Below, in pieces: positions 27,142 through 35,536 of a DNA stretch of 64,000 nucleotides. Origin of the DNA: Thermoplasmata archaeon (lineage in GTDB: Archaea > Thermoplasmatota > Thermoplasmata > Methanomassiliicoccales > Methanomethylophilaceae); the NCBI GenBank assembly GCA_015063245.1, contig SUSV01000007.1, forward strand, positions 1 through 64,000, in the 5' to 3' direction. How positions within the stretch are numbered: position 1 is the stretch's first letter; the number at the start of each line of letters is the position of its first letter. Below the pieces are notes generated by a model, which saw nothing but the letters and a program-made list of their open reading frames with translations, was not told the origin of the DNA and ran no database searches. Both the position numbers and the translations under genes were made by a program.

Positions 27142-28424
27142 ACCTCTAGATCCTCGATGATCTCATCGTCGGGGTTCTCGTCAACCTTGATCGCCCTTCC
27201 CTCGATGAGGTCGAGGAAGCTGAGCTCCCTGTTCTGATGCATCGTGTCCAGAAGGCTGATGAGGTCCCTGGTGATCTCTCTGGGGGTGATCATAGTGGAC
27301 GAAACGACGCTGGACATGACTGTCCTAAGATATCTCTCCAGCATCTCGTCGGTGATGCCGGAATCGTATTCGTACCTCTGCTCATGGAGGTTCTTGATCG
27401 TCTTGAGGAGGACGAATATCTCCTCGTTGGTGAGGGGCTTGAGATTGATGATGGGTCCGAGGTAGTTGTCGAAACCGTTCTCGTACCGTCCGGCAACGAG
27501 CCTGGACCTCAAGGCCTCGTAGCTGTAGAGTCCCCTGTTGGGGTCCTCGATGAACTCAGGGGTGCCGCAGACATAGACTGAAAGGTGCTGGGTCTTGCCC
27601 TGCATGATGTCGTTGAACATCGTGAGCAGGCGCTCGTAGTTGTTCGACCTCGATACCTTGTTCTGGAGCTTGTAGAGGACCACGCCCTCGTCTATGAAGA
27701 CGATCATCCCCTTGTATCCGATCCTTCTGACGATGCCCGTCCAGATCTTGGTCATGTCGTACCAGTTGCCGTCATCGATCAGGAGATTGGTACCGAGTTC
27801 CTTCCTGGAATCTCTCTTTATGTCCAGCTCGCCCTTGAACCATCTCACCGCGGTGATGTCGTCCTTGCCGTCGAGGAAGTCGTTCATATAGCTGATGACG
27901 ACCCTCATGAAATCCTGATAGTTCTGAAGGCTCGAAAGGTCGGACATCTGGGCACGCATAGCCTTCTCGATATCCTCTCTGGACGGTTCCGAACCGTTCT
28001 CCTTCTGGAGCCTCTCCTTGGTGTCCAGGATCCATCCCTGAAGGATGGGTTCCATCGCTCCGCCGTCCGGCCTGGCCTTGTAGGCCATGTTCTTTACGAG
28101 CTCCTTGTAGGTGTTGAGCCCCTCTTTCTTGGAACCGGTGAGCCTCCTGTTGATGGCCAGATCCGCATCCATGACGACAAAGCCTCTGTCCATCGCGTAG
28201 TTGCGTATCATCTGCGTCATGAAGCTCTTTCCGTTTCCGAAGCGTCCGGAGATGAATCTGAATGCTCCTCCGCCCTGGTCTGTATCCTCCAGATCGTTGA
28301 CGAACGTCTCCGTCTCCTTCTTCCTTCCTACCGCTATGTACTCCAATCCTCTTCTCGGAACGACTCCCGATGAGAGGGCGTTAATCATTGTCACGAGCGT
28401 CCTTTTCGGTACTGTTGCGGTCAT
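27138..28424 (-). CDS. P-loop ATPase, BREX BrxD/DUF2791-like
   Basis: This is an AAA/ORC-like ATPase. RRGLEYIAVGRKKE and FRFISGRFGNGKSFMTQMIR (Walker A) are near the N terminus, with Walker B GMIVFIDEG near the middle and a sensor-like YVCGTPEF. The arrangement is that of DUF2791, the BREX system ATP-binding family. I prefer ATG 28424 because the TATA box (ATATATAAG region at 28460-28468) leaves too little room for the ATG at 28451 used in the track; this gives 428 residues. It has its own promoter downstream of the TerB-type gene and overlaps the helicase gene by 4 bases. No PglZ, PglX or PglW gene is near. Confidence 0.85.
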   Translation of the reverse strand: MTATVPKRTLVTMINALSSGVVPRRGLEYIAVGRKKETETFVNDLEDTDQGGGAFRFISGRFGNGKSFMTQMIRNYAMDRGFVVMDADLAINRRLTGSKKEGLNTYKELVKNMAYKARPDGGAMEPILQGWILDTKERLQKENGSEPSREDIEKAMRAQMSDLSSLQNYQDFMRVVISYMNDFLDGKDDITAVRWFKGELDIKRDSRKELGTNLLIDDGNWYDMTKIWTGIVRRIGYKGMIVFIDEGVVLYKLQNKVSRSNNYERLLTMFNDIMQGKTQHLSVYVCGTPEFIEDPNRGLYSYEALRSRLVAGRYENGFDNYLGPIINLKPLTNEEIFVLLKTIKNLHEQRYEYDSGITDEMLERYLRTVMSSVVSSTMITPREITRDLISLLDTMHQNRELSFLDLIEGRAIKVDENPDDEIIEDLEV

Positions 28425-28458
28425 GGAACGGGCCTCTATATTCGGACGCATCGGCGCG

Positions 28459-28469
28459 CATATATAAGG
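28459..28469 (-). promoter_or_regulatory. TATA box for the BrxD-like/helicase transcript
   Basis: The minus strand reads CCTTATATATGC about 40 bases before the preferred ATG at 28424, giving a short leader with a GAGG ribosome site. It shows that the ATPase-helicase pair can be transcribed separately from the TerB-type gene. Confidence 0.55.
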
Positions 28470-28505
28470 TAATAACGTAGGGGCGGGTTCCTTGCGGTGA
28501 TCCGC

Positions 28506-30773
28506 TCAGAGCAAGGACTTCACATCATCGGAATATTCTTCGAAGACCTCTCCGTTCTCCACGATGCTGTCGTTGAGATGCTGCATCGCCTTGTCGTTGA
28601 TGGAGTCCTCCATGCGGGACATGACCATCCCCTTCTCCCTCAGGAAGGAATCGGCCTTGCCCTCGAGGCATGCCTTCAGATAGCCCTTCTGATTTGGTTC
28701 GAGGCTCTCGGAGAGTCCTGCCCATGAGTTCGAAATCTCCTTTACTGGCTCTTCCTTCTCGACTGGCATCTCATGCTCATGTTCGGACTGCTCCGTGGAC
28801 ATCATCCTGGTGACGGCATTGAGTGCCGATTCTGCTCCGGTGACCGCCTCGCGGTCAAGGATCATGCTGTTCGCCCTACCCTTTATCTCGGCGATCTCCT
28901 TGCCCTCGTACCATTCGTTGACGGTCGCCTGCATCAGGTCCTTTCCATCCATGCCGAAGGATGTGAACTTAGCGATCTTTATCGGCTTGCCCGTCCTTTT
29001 GAGACGGACGGCCCCGAAGGCCGCTTTCATGGCCGATTTCAGGGAATCGTCGAACATCGCGTTGTAGATGTAGTTGCTGTAGCTGAAACGGGCCTTCCTG
29101 TTTATCCCGAAGAACTTCAGGTCATCATAGATGTTGATGACGGTGGCCGTCCTCTCGACATCGCAGTATTTGTCGATGGTGGTGTCCTCCCCCTTCAATT
29201 TGGATTGGACCTTCCTGAGGAACGAGAGCGTTATTCCGATGCAGTCCGCATCGAACTCCTTCGTCATCGTCTTGTCGTTGATGCCCGACAGGAACATCAG
29301 CAGGTTCTTGTCGGGGTGGGTGTCCATCCCTTTGATGAACTGCTCCATCACCAGGCATCCGAGCACGTTGGATTCGTACACGGACGGGTCGGGCATCGGG
29401 AGCTTGTGGGTGACGGCGTACTCGAAGCATGTCTTCCCGACGATGCGGTCCTCGCCGAAGTCGCCGTAGTTGTCGTATAGGCTGGTGAGCTGGTTCATCA
29501 TGTCCTGAGGTTCGGCCTTGATGTTGACCAGCTCGCATAGGTACAGCCACAGGTATCCCGTATCGGTCTCCCCGTAGTTGCCTTTCTTGCACTGTTCCCT
29601 CCAGTAGACGTAATACTTCCTCTGCTCCTCCGAGAACGACCTGTAGTCCGGATTGAGGTACCCTGACGGAACGTAGTTCTGCTTCTCCTTTATGTCCACG
29701 TTCCAATTCCTCTCGATATCGTTCTTGAGATGAGGGCTCACATGCTGTTTCTCCGCATTCTCGTCTATGTTGAGCACCGGTTTGGGCTTGTCCGGCGTTC
29801 CGAACTGGGCCTCGAGCGCAGCTCCCATGTCCACCAACGCCCTCTCCTTGGAGGACATCGATATCCTGGTGGTGCCCCTCCAGACCTTAGGTATGCGCTC
29901 GTACTCCTCTGCACCGTCCTTGGCGATCCTGTCCACGATGGCCCTGAACTCCTTGTTGAACGAGGCCGGTGTGGACGGTCCCCTCTCGCCGATCTCCTTG
30001 CACAGGATCTTCCGGGTGTAGGAGAACAGTCCGAGCATGAATTCTCCGAATATCCCGTCGGTGCGGAGCTTCTCATATGTTATCTGATAATCCTTGTCCT
30101 TCCCGTAGGGCAGGTAGAGGAACACCTTGTACAGCTCGGTGGTCATGCCGTCGGAGTACGTCTGCGCCACTCCCTTCCCCGTGTTCTCGTAGAGGAAGCG
30201 GTCGATGGCCGTGAGGCAGTCGTTGAAGAGCGAGACGTGCCTGAGATTGTCAACACCGTCGGCGTGGACCTTGGGGCCGCCGGAAAGATACCATATCAGC
30301 TCCCTCCCGACCCTCCTCACGGGGTATGACAGGATCTCGGATGTAATCATGAACGACCTGACGGAACCCTTCCCCATCCACATGATAGGGAGGTCCATGT
30401 CATGGACGATCGCATAATCGAACATCGTCGCCGCTATGTCCGACTGCGGCATCCCGTGGAGGCGTGTGCTGTCGAACAGGAGCTTCAGCTCCCTCATGCC
30501 CTCGGCCGGGTCCATGTCGGAATTGATGATCTCGCAGATGCGGAGCTTCACGTAGCCCCTGTCCGATTTCAGGCAGTTGCCGCGGGAGAGCTCGTCCCTC
30601 CAATAGAGGTAATACGCCCTCTGCTGGCGGTCCATGACCGAGAAATCCGCGTTCTTGTGATCGCATTTGACATATTCGCATTCCTCTCCGTGTATGTCCT
30701 TGTACTTCTCGAATTGGGACAAAAGTTCGTCGACGTCGTATCCGCGTTTCTCTTCGTATGGATTGAATGCCAT
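28506..30773 (-). CDS. TerB_N/TerB_C-type protein with duplicated TerB_N modules
   Basis: This 755-residue cytosolic protein has two copies of a TerB_N-like module: QQRAYYLYWRDELSRGN at about residue 48, and EEQRKYYVYWREQCKKGN at about residue 376. Each is followed by a conserved D.GY..L..CE segment and FDYA or FEYAVTH. A C-terminal TerB_C-like region contains KIAKFTSFGMDG and RANSMILDREAV (about residues 600-660). TerB-linked proteins were proposed from genomic context to act in stress and phage response with ATPases and nucleases. It is the promoter-proximal gene of the locus and is divergent from the DUF1846 gene. No catalytic motif is evident, so a scaffold or sensor role is inferred. Confidence 0.82.
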   Translation of the reverse strand: MAFNPYEEKRGYDVDELLSQFEKYKDIHGEECEYVKCDHKNADFSVMDRQQRAYYLYWRDELSRGNCLKSDRGYVKLRICEIINSDMDPAEGMRELKLLFDSTRLHGMPQSDIAATMFDYAIVHDMDLPIMWMGKGSVRSFMITSEILSYPVRRVGRELIWYLSGGPKVHADGVDNLRHVSLFNDCLTAIDRFLYENTGKGVAQTYSDGMTTELYKVFLYLPYGKDKDYQITYEKLRTDGIFGEFMLGLFSYTRKILCKEIGERGPSTPASFNKEFRAIVDRIAKDGAEEYERIPKVWRGTTRISMSSKERALVDMGAALEAQFGTPDKPKPVLNIDENAEKQHVSPHLKNDIERNWNVDIKEKQNYVPSGYLNPDYRSFSEEQRKYYVYWREQCKKGNYGETDTGYLWLYLCELVNIKAEPQDMMNQLTSLYDNYGDFGEDRIVGKTCFEYAVTHKLPMPDPSVYESNVLGCLVMEQFIKGMDTHPDKNLLMFLSGINDKTMTKEFDADCIGITLSFLRKVQSKLKGEDTTIDKYCDVERTATVINIYDDLKFFGINRKARFSYSNYIYNAMFDDSLKSAMKAAFGAVRLKRTGKPIKIAKFTSFGMDGKDLMQATVNEWYEGKEIAEIKGRANSMILDREAVTGAESALNAVTRMMSTEQSEHEHEMPVEKEEPVKEISNSWAGLSESLEPNQKGYLKACLEGKADSFLREKGMVMSRMEDSINDKAMQHLNDSIVENGEVFEEYSDDVKSLL

Positions 30774-30869
30774 GTCGTTTCACTCGCCCCTAAGCAATAG
30801 CACGATAAAAAATGGCGTTAATCCGCCTAAAATTTATACGATTCAATCGGTGTTACGTTGCGGGGAAAT

Positions 30870-32357
30870 ATGAAGGTCGGATTTGACAACGATTTGTATC
30901 TGAAGACACAGTCTGAGCACATCAGAGAGCGCATCGACAAGTTCGGCGGGAAGCTCTATCTGGAATTCGGCGGGAAGCTCTTCGACGATTACCACGCATC
31001 CCGCGTTCTTCCCGGATTCATGCCTGACAGCAAGATCAGGATGCTGATGCAGTTCGGACAGGATGCCGAGGCGATCATAGTGATCAATGCCGAGGACATC
31101 GTCAAGAAGAAGATACGCAAGGATTTCAGCGTCGGATACGACCTGGAGGTGCTGAGGCTCGTGGATATGTTCCTCGACAGGGGGATCGGAGTCACAGGTC
31201 TGGTCATCACCCATTTCAACGGGCAGTCCGAGGCGGAGGCCTTCCAGAAGAAGGCGGAGTCCAACGGGCTTAAGGTCTACAGGCACTACCTCATAGACGG
31301 ATACCCCTCCAATGTCAATCTGATCGCATCGGATGAAGGATACGGAAAGAACGACTATGTCCCCACGACAAAACCCCTTGTGATCGTCACCGCTCCCGGA
31401 CCGGGAAGCGGTAAGATGGCAGTATGTCTGTCGCAGCTGTACCATGAGAAGAAGAGGGGCATCCAGGCGGGATACGCCAAGTTCGAGACCTTCCCCATTT
31501 GGAACCTTCCCCTGAAGCACCCCGTGAACATCGCCTACGAGGCCGCCACGGTGGACCTTGGGGATGTCAATATGATCGATCCATACCATCTCGATGCGTA
31601 TGGCGAGACCACTGTCAACTATAACAGGGATATCGAGATCTTCCCTGTGGTGAATGCGATCCTCGAAGGGGTCCTCGGAAGCTCCCCGTACAAGTCCCCC
31701 ACGGACATGGGGGTGAACATGGCGGGCAACTGCATAATCGATGATGAGATCGTCCGTAAAGCGGCGAACTACGAGATCATCAGGCGCTACTATTCGACGC
31801 TCAGGGACCGCAGAGAGGGAAGAGCGACGCCGGAGACCCTGCTCAAATCCGAGATCTACATGAAGAACGCGGACATCACGCCGGAGTACCGCAAGACCGT
31901 CGCAACAGTGAGGAAGGTCATGACAGAGACCGAGAGGCCGGTCGTCGCAGCGGAGCTCGAGGACGGAAGGATAGTCACCGGAAAGGCGACGCCACTGACA
32001 ACCGCTTCCTCATCGATGATGCTGAACATGCTGAAGGAGATGGCAGGCATAGACGACAGCGTCATGCTGATCTCCAAGGAGGTCATCGAATCCGTTCAGA
32101 GGCTCAAGGTCGACAACCTCGGATACAAGAATCCCCGGCTGCACCTGGACGAGCTCCTGATAGCGCTGTCCATCATAGCCAGGACGGATAAGAATGCCGA
32201 GAAGGCGTTCAGGATGCTCCCCAAGCTCAGGGGGTGCGATGTGCATTCATCGGTCATCCTTTCGGTGGTGGACGAGAATGTCTACAAGAAGCTCGGAATG
32301 AACACCTCGAGCGAGCCCGAGCATCAGACGAAGTGTCTGTTCCACGAGAGCTTCTGA
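30870..32357 (+). CDS. DUF1846 family protein
   Basis: This soluble protein of 495 residues belongs to the DUF1846 family, widespread in bacteria and without an established function. Typical stretches are GFDNDLYLKTQSEHI, the phosphate-loop-like VTAPGPGSGKMAVCLSQLYHE, and YAKFETFPIWNLPLKHPVN. The track starts at a TTG at 30858; I choose ATG 30870 (MKVGFDND). It is divergent from the TerB-type gene: one 96-base spacer holds a TATA for each direction (AATTTATACG for this gene, GATTTTTTATCG for the other). Presence in an archaeon suggests transfer from gut bacteria, but this is inference. Confidence 0.88.
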   Translation: MKVGFDNDLYLKTQSEHIRERIDKFGGKLYLEFGGKLFDDYHASRVLPGFMPDSKIRMLMQFGQDAEAIIVINAEDIVKKKIRKDFSVGYDLEVLRLVDMFLDRGIGVTGLVITHFNGQSEAEAFQKKAESNGLKVYRHYLIDGYPSNVNLIASDEGYGKNDYVPTTKPLVIVTAPGPGSGKMAVCLSQLYHEKKRGIQAGYAKFETFPIWNLPLKHPVNIAYEAATVDLGDVNMIDPYHLDAYGETTVNYNRDIEIFPVVNAILEGVLGSSPYKSPTDMGVNMAGNCIIDDEIVRKAANYEIIRRYYSTLRDRREGRATPETLLKSEIYMKNADITPEYRKTVATVRKVMTETERPVVAAELEDGRIVTGKATPLTTASSSMMLNMLKEMAGIDDSVMLISKEVIESVQRLKVDNLGYKNPRLHLDELLIALSIIARTDKNAEKAFRMLPKLRGCDVHSSVILSVVDENVYKKLGMNTSSEPEHQTKCLFHESF

Positions 32358-32383
32358 TTCCGGGGTAAAAAGCCGATAATCAA

Positions 32384-32421
32384 TTTGCTGCATCATTTAC
32401 TAGTGAATTTGATGCAGCAAA
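32384..32421. promoter_or_regulatory. 38-bp palindrome upstream of the fic gene
   Basis: TTTGCTGCATCA and TGATGCAGCAAA form perfect 12-bp arms around a spacer that is itself nearly symmetrical about ACTAGT. It lies 26 bases after the DUF1846 stop and directly before a TATA box (ATTATATATT at about 32430) and the fic start. It could be an operator for fic, a terminator for the DUF1846 transcript, or both. Confidence 0.6.
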
Positions 32422-32460
32422 AACATAATTATTATATATTGGCTTACAGTAGTTGCAATA

Positions 32461-33492
32461 GTGCACGTTTTCAACTATAATTTCCTCCGCAATGCTTCGG
32501 TGGATGCGGACATACTCAACAGAGCGACGAATCTCGAGAGGATAAGAGGCGGTATGGTACCGCTCAGCGACAGGCTGTCGAGGACATTGGAGAGACGTGC
32601 GGTCCTCATGTCCGTCATCGATTCCAACGATATCGAAGGGATCCGTACCAGCGAAGAAAGGATGATCAAGATCATCAACAACGTGACGGCCCCACGCGGA
32701 CAAGACGAGGAAGAGATAGCAGGATATCGCGATGCGCTGAGGTACATCCATTCGAAACACGGCAGCATAGTGCTGGACAAGAAGGAGATCCTGAACATCT
32801 ATGGTATGCTGATGATGCACACCAATGCCGAACCCGCATTCAAAACAAGGGACAATGTCATCATCGAAAGGGACATCGAAGGGAATGTGGTGATGGTCCA
32901 TCCGACTGTCCCTTCGGAGCAGACGGAGAGATGCATCGATCAGATGCTGTATTCGTTCTGGGAAGCAAGGAACGACGCCGATATCAACAAGCTGCTTCTG
33001 ATCCCATGCTTCATCATGGACTTCCTTAGGATCCATCCTTTCATAGACGGCAATGGACGCATGTCGAGATTGCTTACGATCCTGCTGCTCTACCAGGAAG
33101 GCTACGAGGTATGCAGATACACATCCATCGAATCCAAGATAAACGCCAGCAAGAGCGATTATTACACGGCCCTGGAGGAATCGGAAATCGGCTGGTTCGA
33201 GAACGAATGCGACTACGGGCCCTTCATCAAGCATTTCCTGGACTGCCTGTTCCTATGCTACAGGGAACTGAATCTTACGGCAGGGACCACGATGGGTAGG
33301 AACGGCACAGGGGATTCGATAGAGGTCTTCATGAGGTCCTGCTACATCCACGTCTCCAAGAAGGACATCTGCATGATGTTCCCTGAAGTTTCGGAGACGA
33401 CTGTGGAAAGGGTGCTGAAGAAGATGTGCGATTCCGGGGAAATCATCAAGGTCGGTGAATCCCGCGCCACGAGATACATTGCAAAAAGATGA
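32461..33492 (+). CDS. Fic family AMP-transferase with C-terminal winged helix
   Basis: Fic enzymes usually transfer AMP to hydroxyl side chains of target proteins. The catalytic motif HPFIDGNGRMSR (near residue 198) is complete. The N-terminal SNDIEG resembles the inhibitory helix motif of class II Fic proteins, so the enzyme may be self-inhibited. The C terminus (about residues 285-343) looks like a winged helix (KKDICMMFPEVSETTVERVLKKM). The GTG start is about 30 bases after the TATA box, consistent with a leaderless mRNA. It is 343 residues. No Doc/Phd-like or other antitoxin ORF is adjacent. Confidence 0.9.
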   Translation: MHVFNYNFLRNASVDADILNRATNLERIRGGMVPLSDRLSRTLERRAVLMSVIDSNDIEGIRTSEERMIKIINNVTAPRGQDEEEIAGYRDALRYIHSKHGSIVLDKKEILNIYGMLMMHTNAEPAFKTRDNVIIERDIEGNVVMVHPTVPSEQTERCIDQMLYSFWEARNDADINKLLLIPCFIMDFLRIHPFIDGNGRMSRLLTILLLYQEGYEVCRYTSIESKINASKSDYYTALEESEIGWFENECDYGPFIKHFLDCLFLCYRELNLTAGTTMGRNGTGDSIEVFMRSCYIHVSKKDICMMFPEVSETTVERVLKKMCDSGEIIKVGESRATRYIAKR

Positions 33493-33518
33493 GATGGGCG
33501 GGCGTGAGCCCGGTCCCA

Positions 33519-35426
33519 TCAGAAGAGTTTGAAGACGTTCTCAGAGTATCCGAGCATGTCGTCGACGGGCATCCCTGCCATGAGGAGCGCCTGATCAAGC
33601 ATGATCTGGCTCATTGCCTTGGCCTTCTCCTTGTCCTCTTCAAATGCCTTCTTGAGGGCTTCGAACGCGGGGTGGTTGGGATTGATCTCCAGGACGCGCT
33701 TGGCCTTGACACCCTGTTCAGGTGATCCCGGGATGTTGGCGAAGTATTTCTCCATCTCGAACGAGATGTCTCCCTCCGCGCTCAGGCAGACCGCATGCGT
33801 CTTCAGGTTCCTTGAAAGCTTCACGGATTCCACCTTGTCGCCGAGGGCGTCCTTGACGAAGTCCAGCAGGTCCTTGGATTCCTCCTCCTTGGCCTCGGCC
33901 TCCTTCTTCTCCTCCTCGGTCTCCAGGTCCAGGTCGTTGCTGTTGATGTCGCAGAACTCCTTCTCATCGTAGTTCCTGAGCGTGCGGAGAGTGAACTCGT
34001 CCACCTCCTCTGTGAGGCAGATGATGTCGAATCCCTTGTCACGGACCTGTTCGGCCTTGGGCAGCTGCTTCGCCCTTGCCGCGCTCTCCGCCGTGGCGTA
34101 GAAGATCTTGTCCTGACCTTCCTTCATTCCCTCGACGTACTCCTTCAGGGTGATGGGTTTGTCCTTCTCCATCGAATGGAACAGAATCAGGTCCTTCAGC
34201 AGATCCGCCTTGGCTCCCCAGTCGGCGACGATCGCATACTTGAGCTGGAGCCCGAAGTTCTTGTAGAACTCACCGTATGTCTCCCTGTCGTCCTTGAGGA
34301 TCCTCTCGAGCTCGTTCTTGATCTTTTTCTCCAGGTTGCTCCTGATCATCGATAGCTGACGGTCGTGCTGGAGCATCTCCCTCGAGATGTTCAGGGACAG
34401 GTCCGGCGAGTCCACAATACCCCTCACGAACCTGAAGCAGTCTGGCAGCAGGTCCTTGCACTTGTCCATGATCATGACACCGGACGAGTAGAGCTGGAGC
34501 CCGGGCTCGAACTCCCTGCTGTAGAAGTTGTACGGGGCCACCTTGGGGATGAACAGCATCGCCTTGTAGCTGACGGCTCCCTCGGCATTGACGCGGATGA
34601 CGGAGATGGGCTCCTCATAGTCGTGGAACTTCTCCTTGTAGAACGCCTTGCAGTCATCGTCCGAGACGGATGACTTGTCCCTCTGCCAGATCGGGACCAT
34701 GCTGTTGACGACCTTGTCCTCGATGTGTGTCTTCCATTCCTTCTTGGGAGTGCCGTCCTCGTTCTTCTCGCCGGTCTCCTCCATGTCGCCCTCCTCGAGC
34801 TGCATGTGGATAGGCCACCTGACATAATCGGAATACTTCTTGATGAGATCCTCGAGCGTGTACTCGCTCAGATACTGGCTGTAGTTCTCCCCGCCGTCGT
34901 CCTCACGGATGTGCATGATGACGTCGGTTCCGTACGAATCCCTCTCGCATTCCTTGATCGTGTATCCGTCGGCCCCCTCGCTCGTCCATTTCCAGGCCTG
35001 GTCCTGACCGTAGGCCTTGGATATGACTGTGACCTTGTCCGATACGAGGAAGGATGAGTAGAACCCGACTCCGAACTGTCCGATGATATCGACGTCCTTG
35101 CCCTCCTCGATGTTCTTCTTGAAATCGAGCGATCCGCTGTGGGCGATGACTCCGAGGTTGGAATCCATGTCCTCCTTGGTCATTCCGATACCGTTGTCGG
35201 ATACGGTGACTGTTCCGTTCTCCTTGTCGACGGTCACGTCGATGCGGAAGTCGTCCCTGGAGACGGGGACATCGGATTCCGTGATGGATTTGTAATGAAG
35301 CTTGTCGATTGCATCTGATGCGTTGGAGATGATCTCCCTGAGGAAGATCTCCCTGTGGGTGTAGATGGAGTTGATCATCAGGTCGAGAAGCTGTTTGGAT
35401 TCTGCCTTGAATTGTTTCTTAGTCAT
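33519..35426 (-). CDS. htpG: HtpG, bacterial-type Hsp90 chaperone
   Basis: This ATP-dependent chaperone has 635 residues. The N-terminal GHKL ATPase domain shows NSIYTHREIFLREIISNASDAIDKL, DNGIGMTKEDM and GQFGVGFYSSFLV. The middle domain includes YSSGVMIMDKCKDLLPD and SPDLSLNISREMLQ, and the C-terminal dimerisation domain follows. There is no MEEVD tail or ER signal, so it is the bacterial HtpG form. Hsp90 is absent from most archaea, which makes acquisition from bacteria likely. Upstream on the minus strand lie a TATA-like TTCTTATAGAAG and GAA/TTC repeats. Confidence 0.96.
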   Translation of the reverse strand: MTKKQFKAESKQLLDLMINSIYTHREIFLREIISNASDAIDKLHYKSITESDVPVSRDDFRIDVTVDKENGTVTVSDNGIGMTKEDMDSNLGVIAHSGSLDFKKNIEEGKDVDIIGQFGVGFYSSFLVSDKVTVISKAYGQDQAWKWTSEGADGYTIKECERDSYGTDVIMHIREDDGGENYSQYLSEYTLEDLIKKYSDYVRWPIHMQLEEGDMEETGEKNEDGTPKKEWKTHIEDKVVNSMVPIWQRDKSSVSDDDCKAFYKEKFHDYEEPISVIRVNAEGAVSYKAMLFIPKVAPYNFYSREFEPGLQLYSSGVMIMDKCKDLLPDCFRFVRGIVDSPDLSLNISREMLQHDRQLSMIRSNLEKKIKNELERILKDDRETYGEFYKNFGLQLKYAIVADWGAKADLLKDLILFHSMEKDKPITLKEYVEGMKEGQDKIFYATAESAARAKQLPKAEQVRDKGFDIICLTEEVDEFTLRTLRNYDEKEFCDINSNDLDLETEEEKKEAEAKEEESKDLLDFVKDALGDKVESVKLSRNLKTHAVCLSAEGDISFEMEKYFANIPGSPEQGVKAKRVLEINPNHPAFEALKKAFEEDKEKAKAMSQIMLDQALLMAGMPVDDMLGYSENVFKLF

Positions 35427-35486
35427 TTCAAGAACCTCTGATATGAATCGAATTAGTGTTAGAACTTCTATAAGAATATTTCTAAA

Positions 35487-35506
35487 ATGGGATCGATTGA
35501 TCCCAT
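35487..35506 (-). terminator. Palindromic hairpin between the DUF362 gene and htpG
   Basis: ATGGGATC-N4-GATCCCAT is a perfect 8-bp inverted repeat followed on the minus strand by TTTT, so it fits a terminator for the DUF362 gene. A run of nine or more G on the same strand precedes it. Because it also sits just upstream of the htpG TATA box it could instead be an operator. Confidence 0.45.
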
Positions 35507-35536
35507 AAAGGGTTTGAAGGGGATCCCCCCCCCGTT

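Noticed and set aside
25000-30773. A complete BREX system
   Set aside because: No PglZ, PglX, BrxC or related core gene occurs in or around the cluster, so only BREX-like parts can be claimed.
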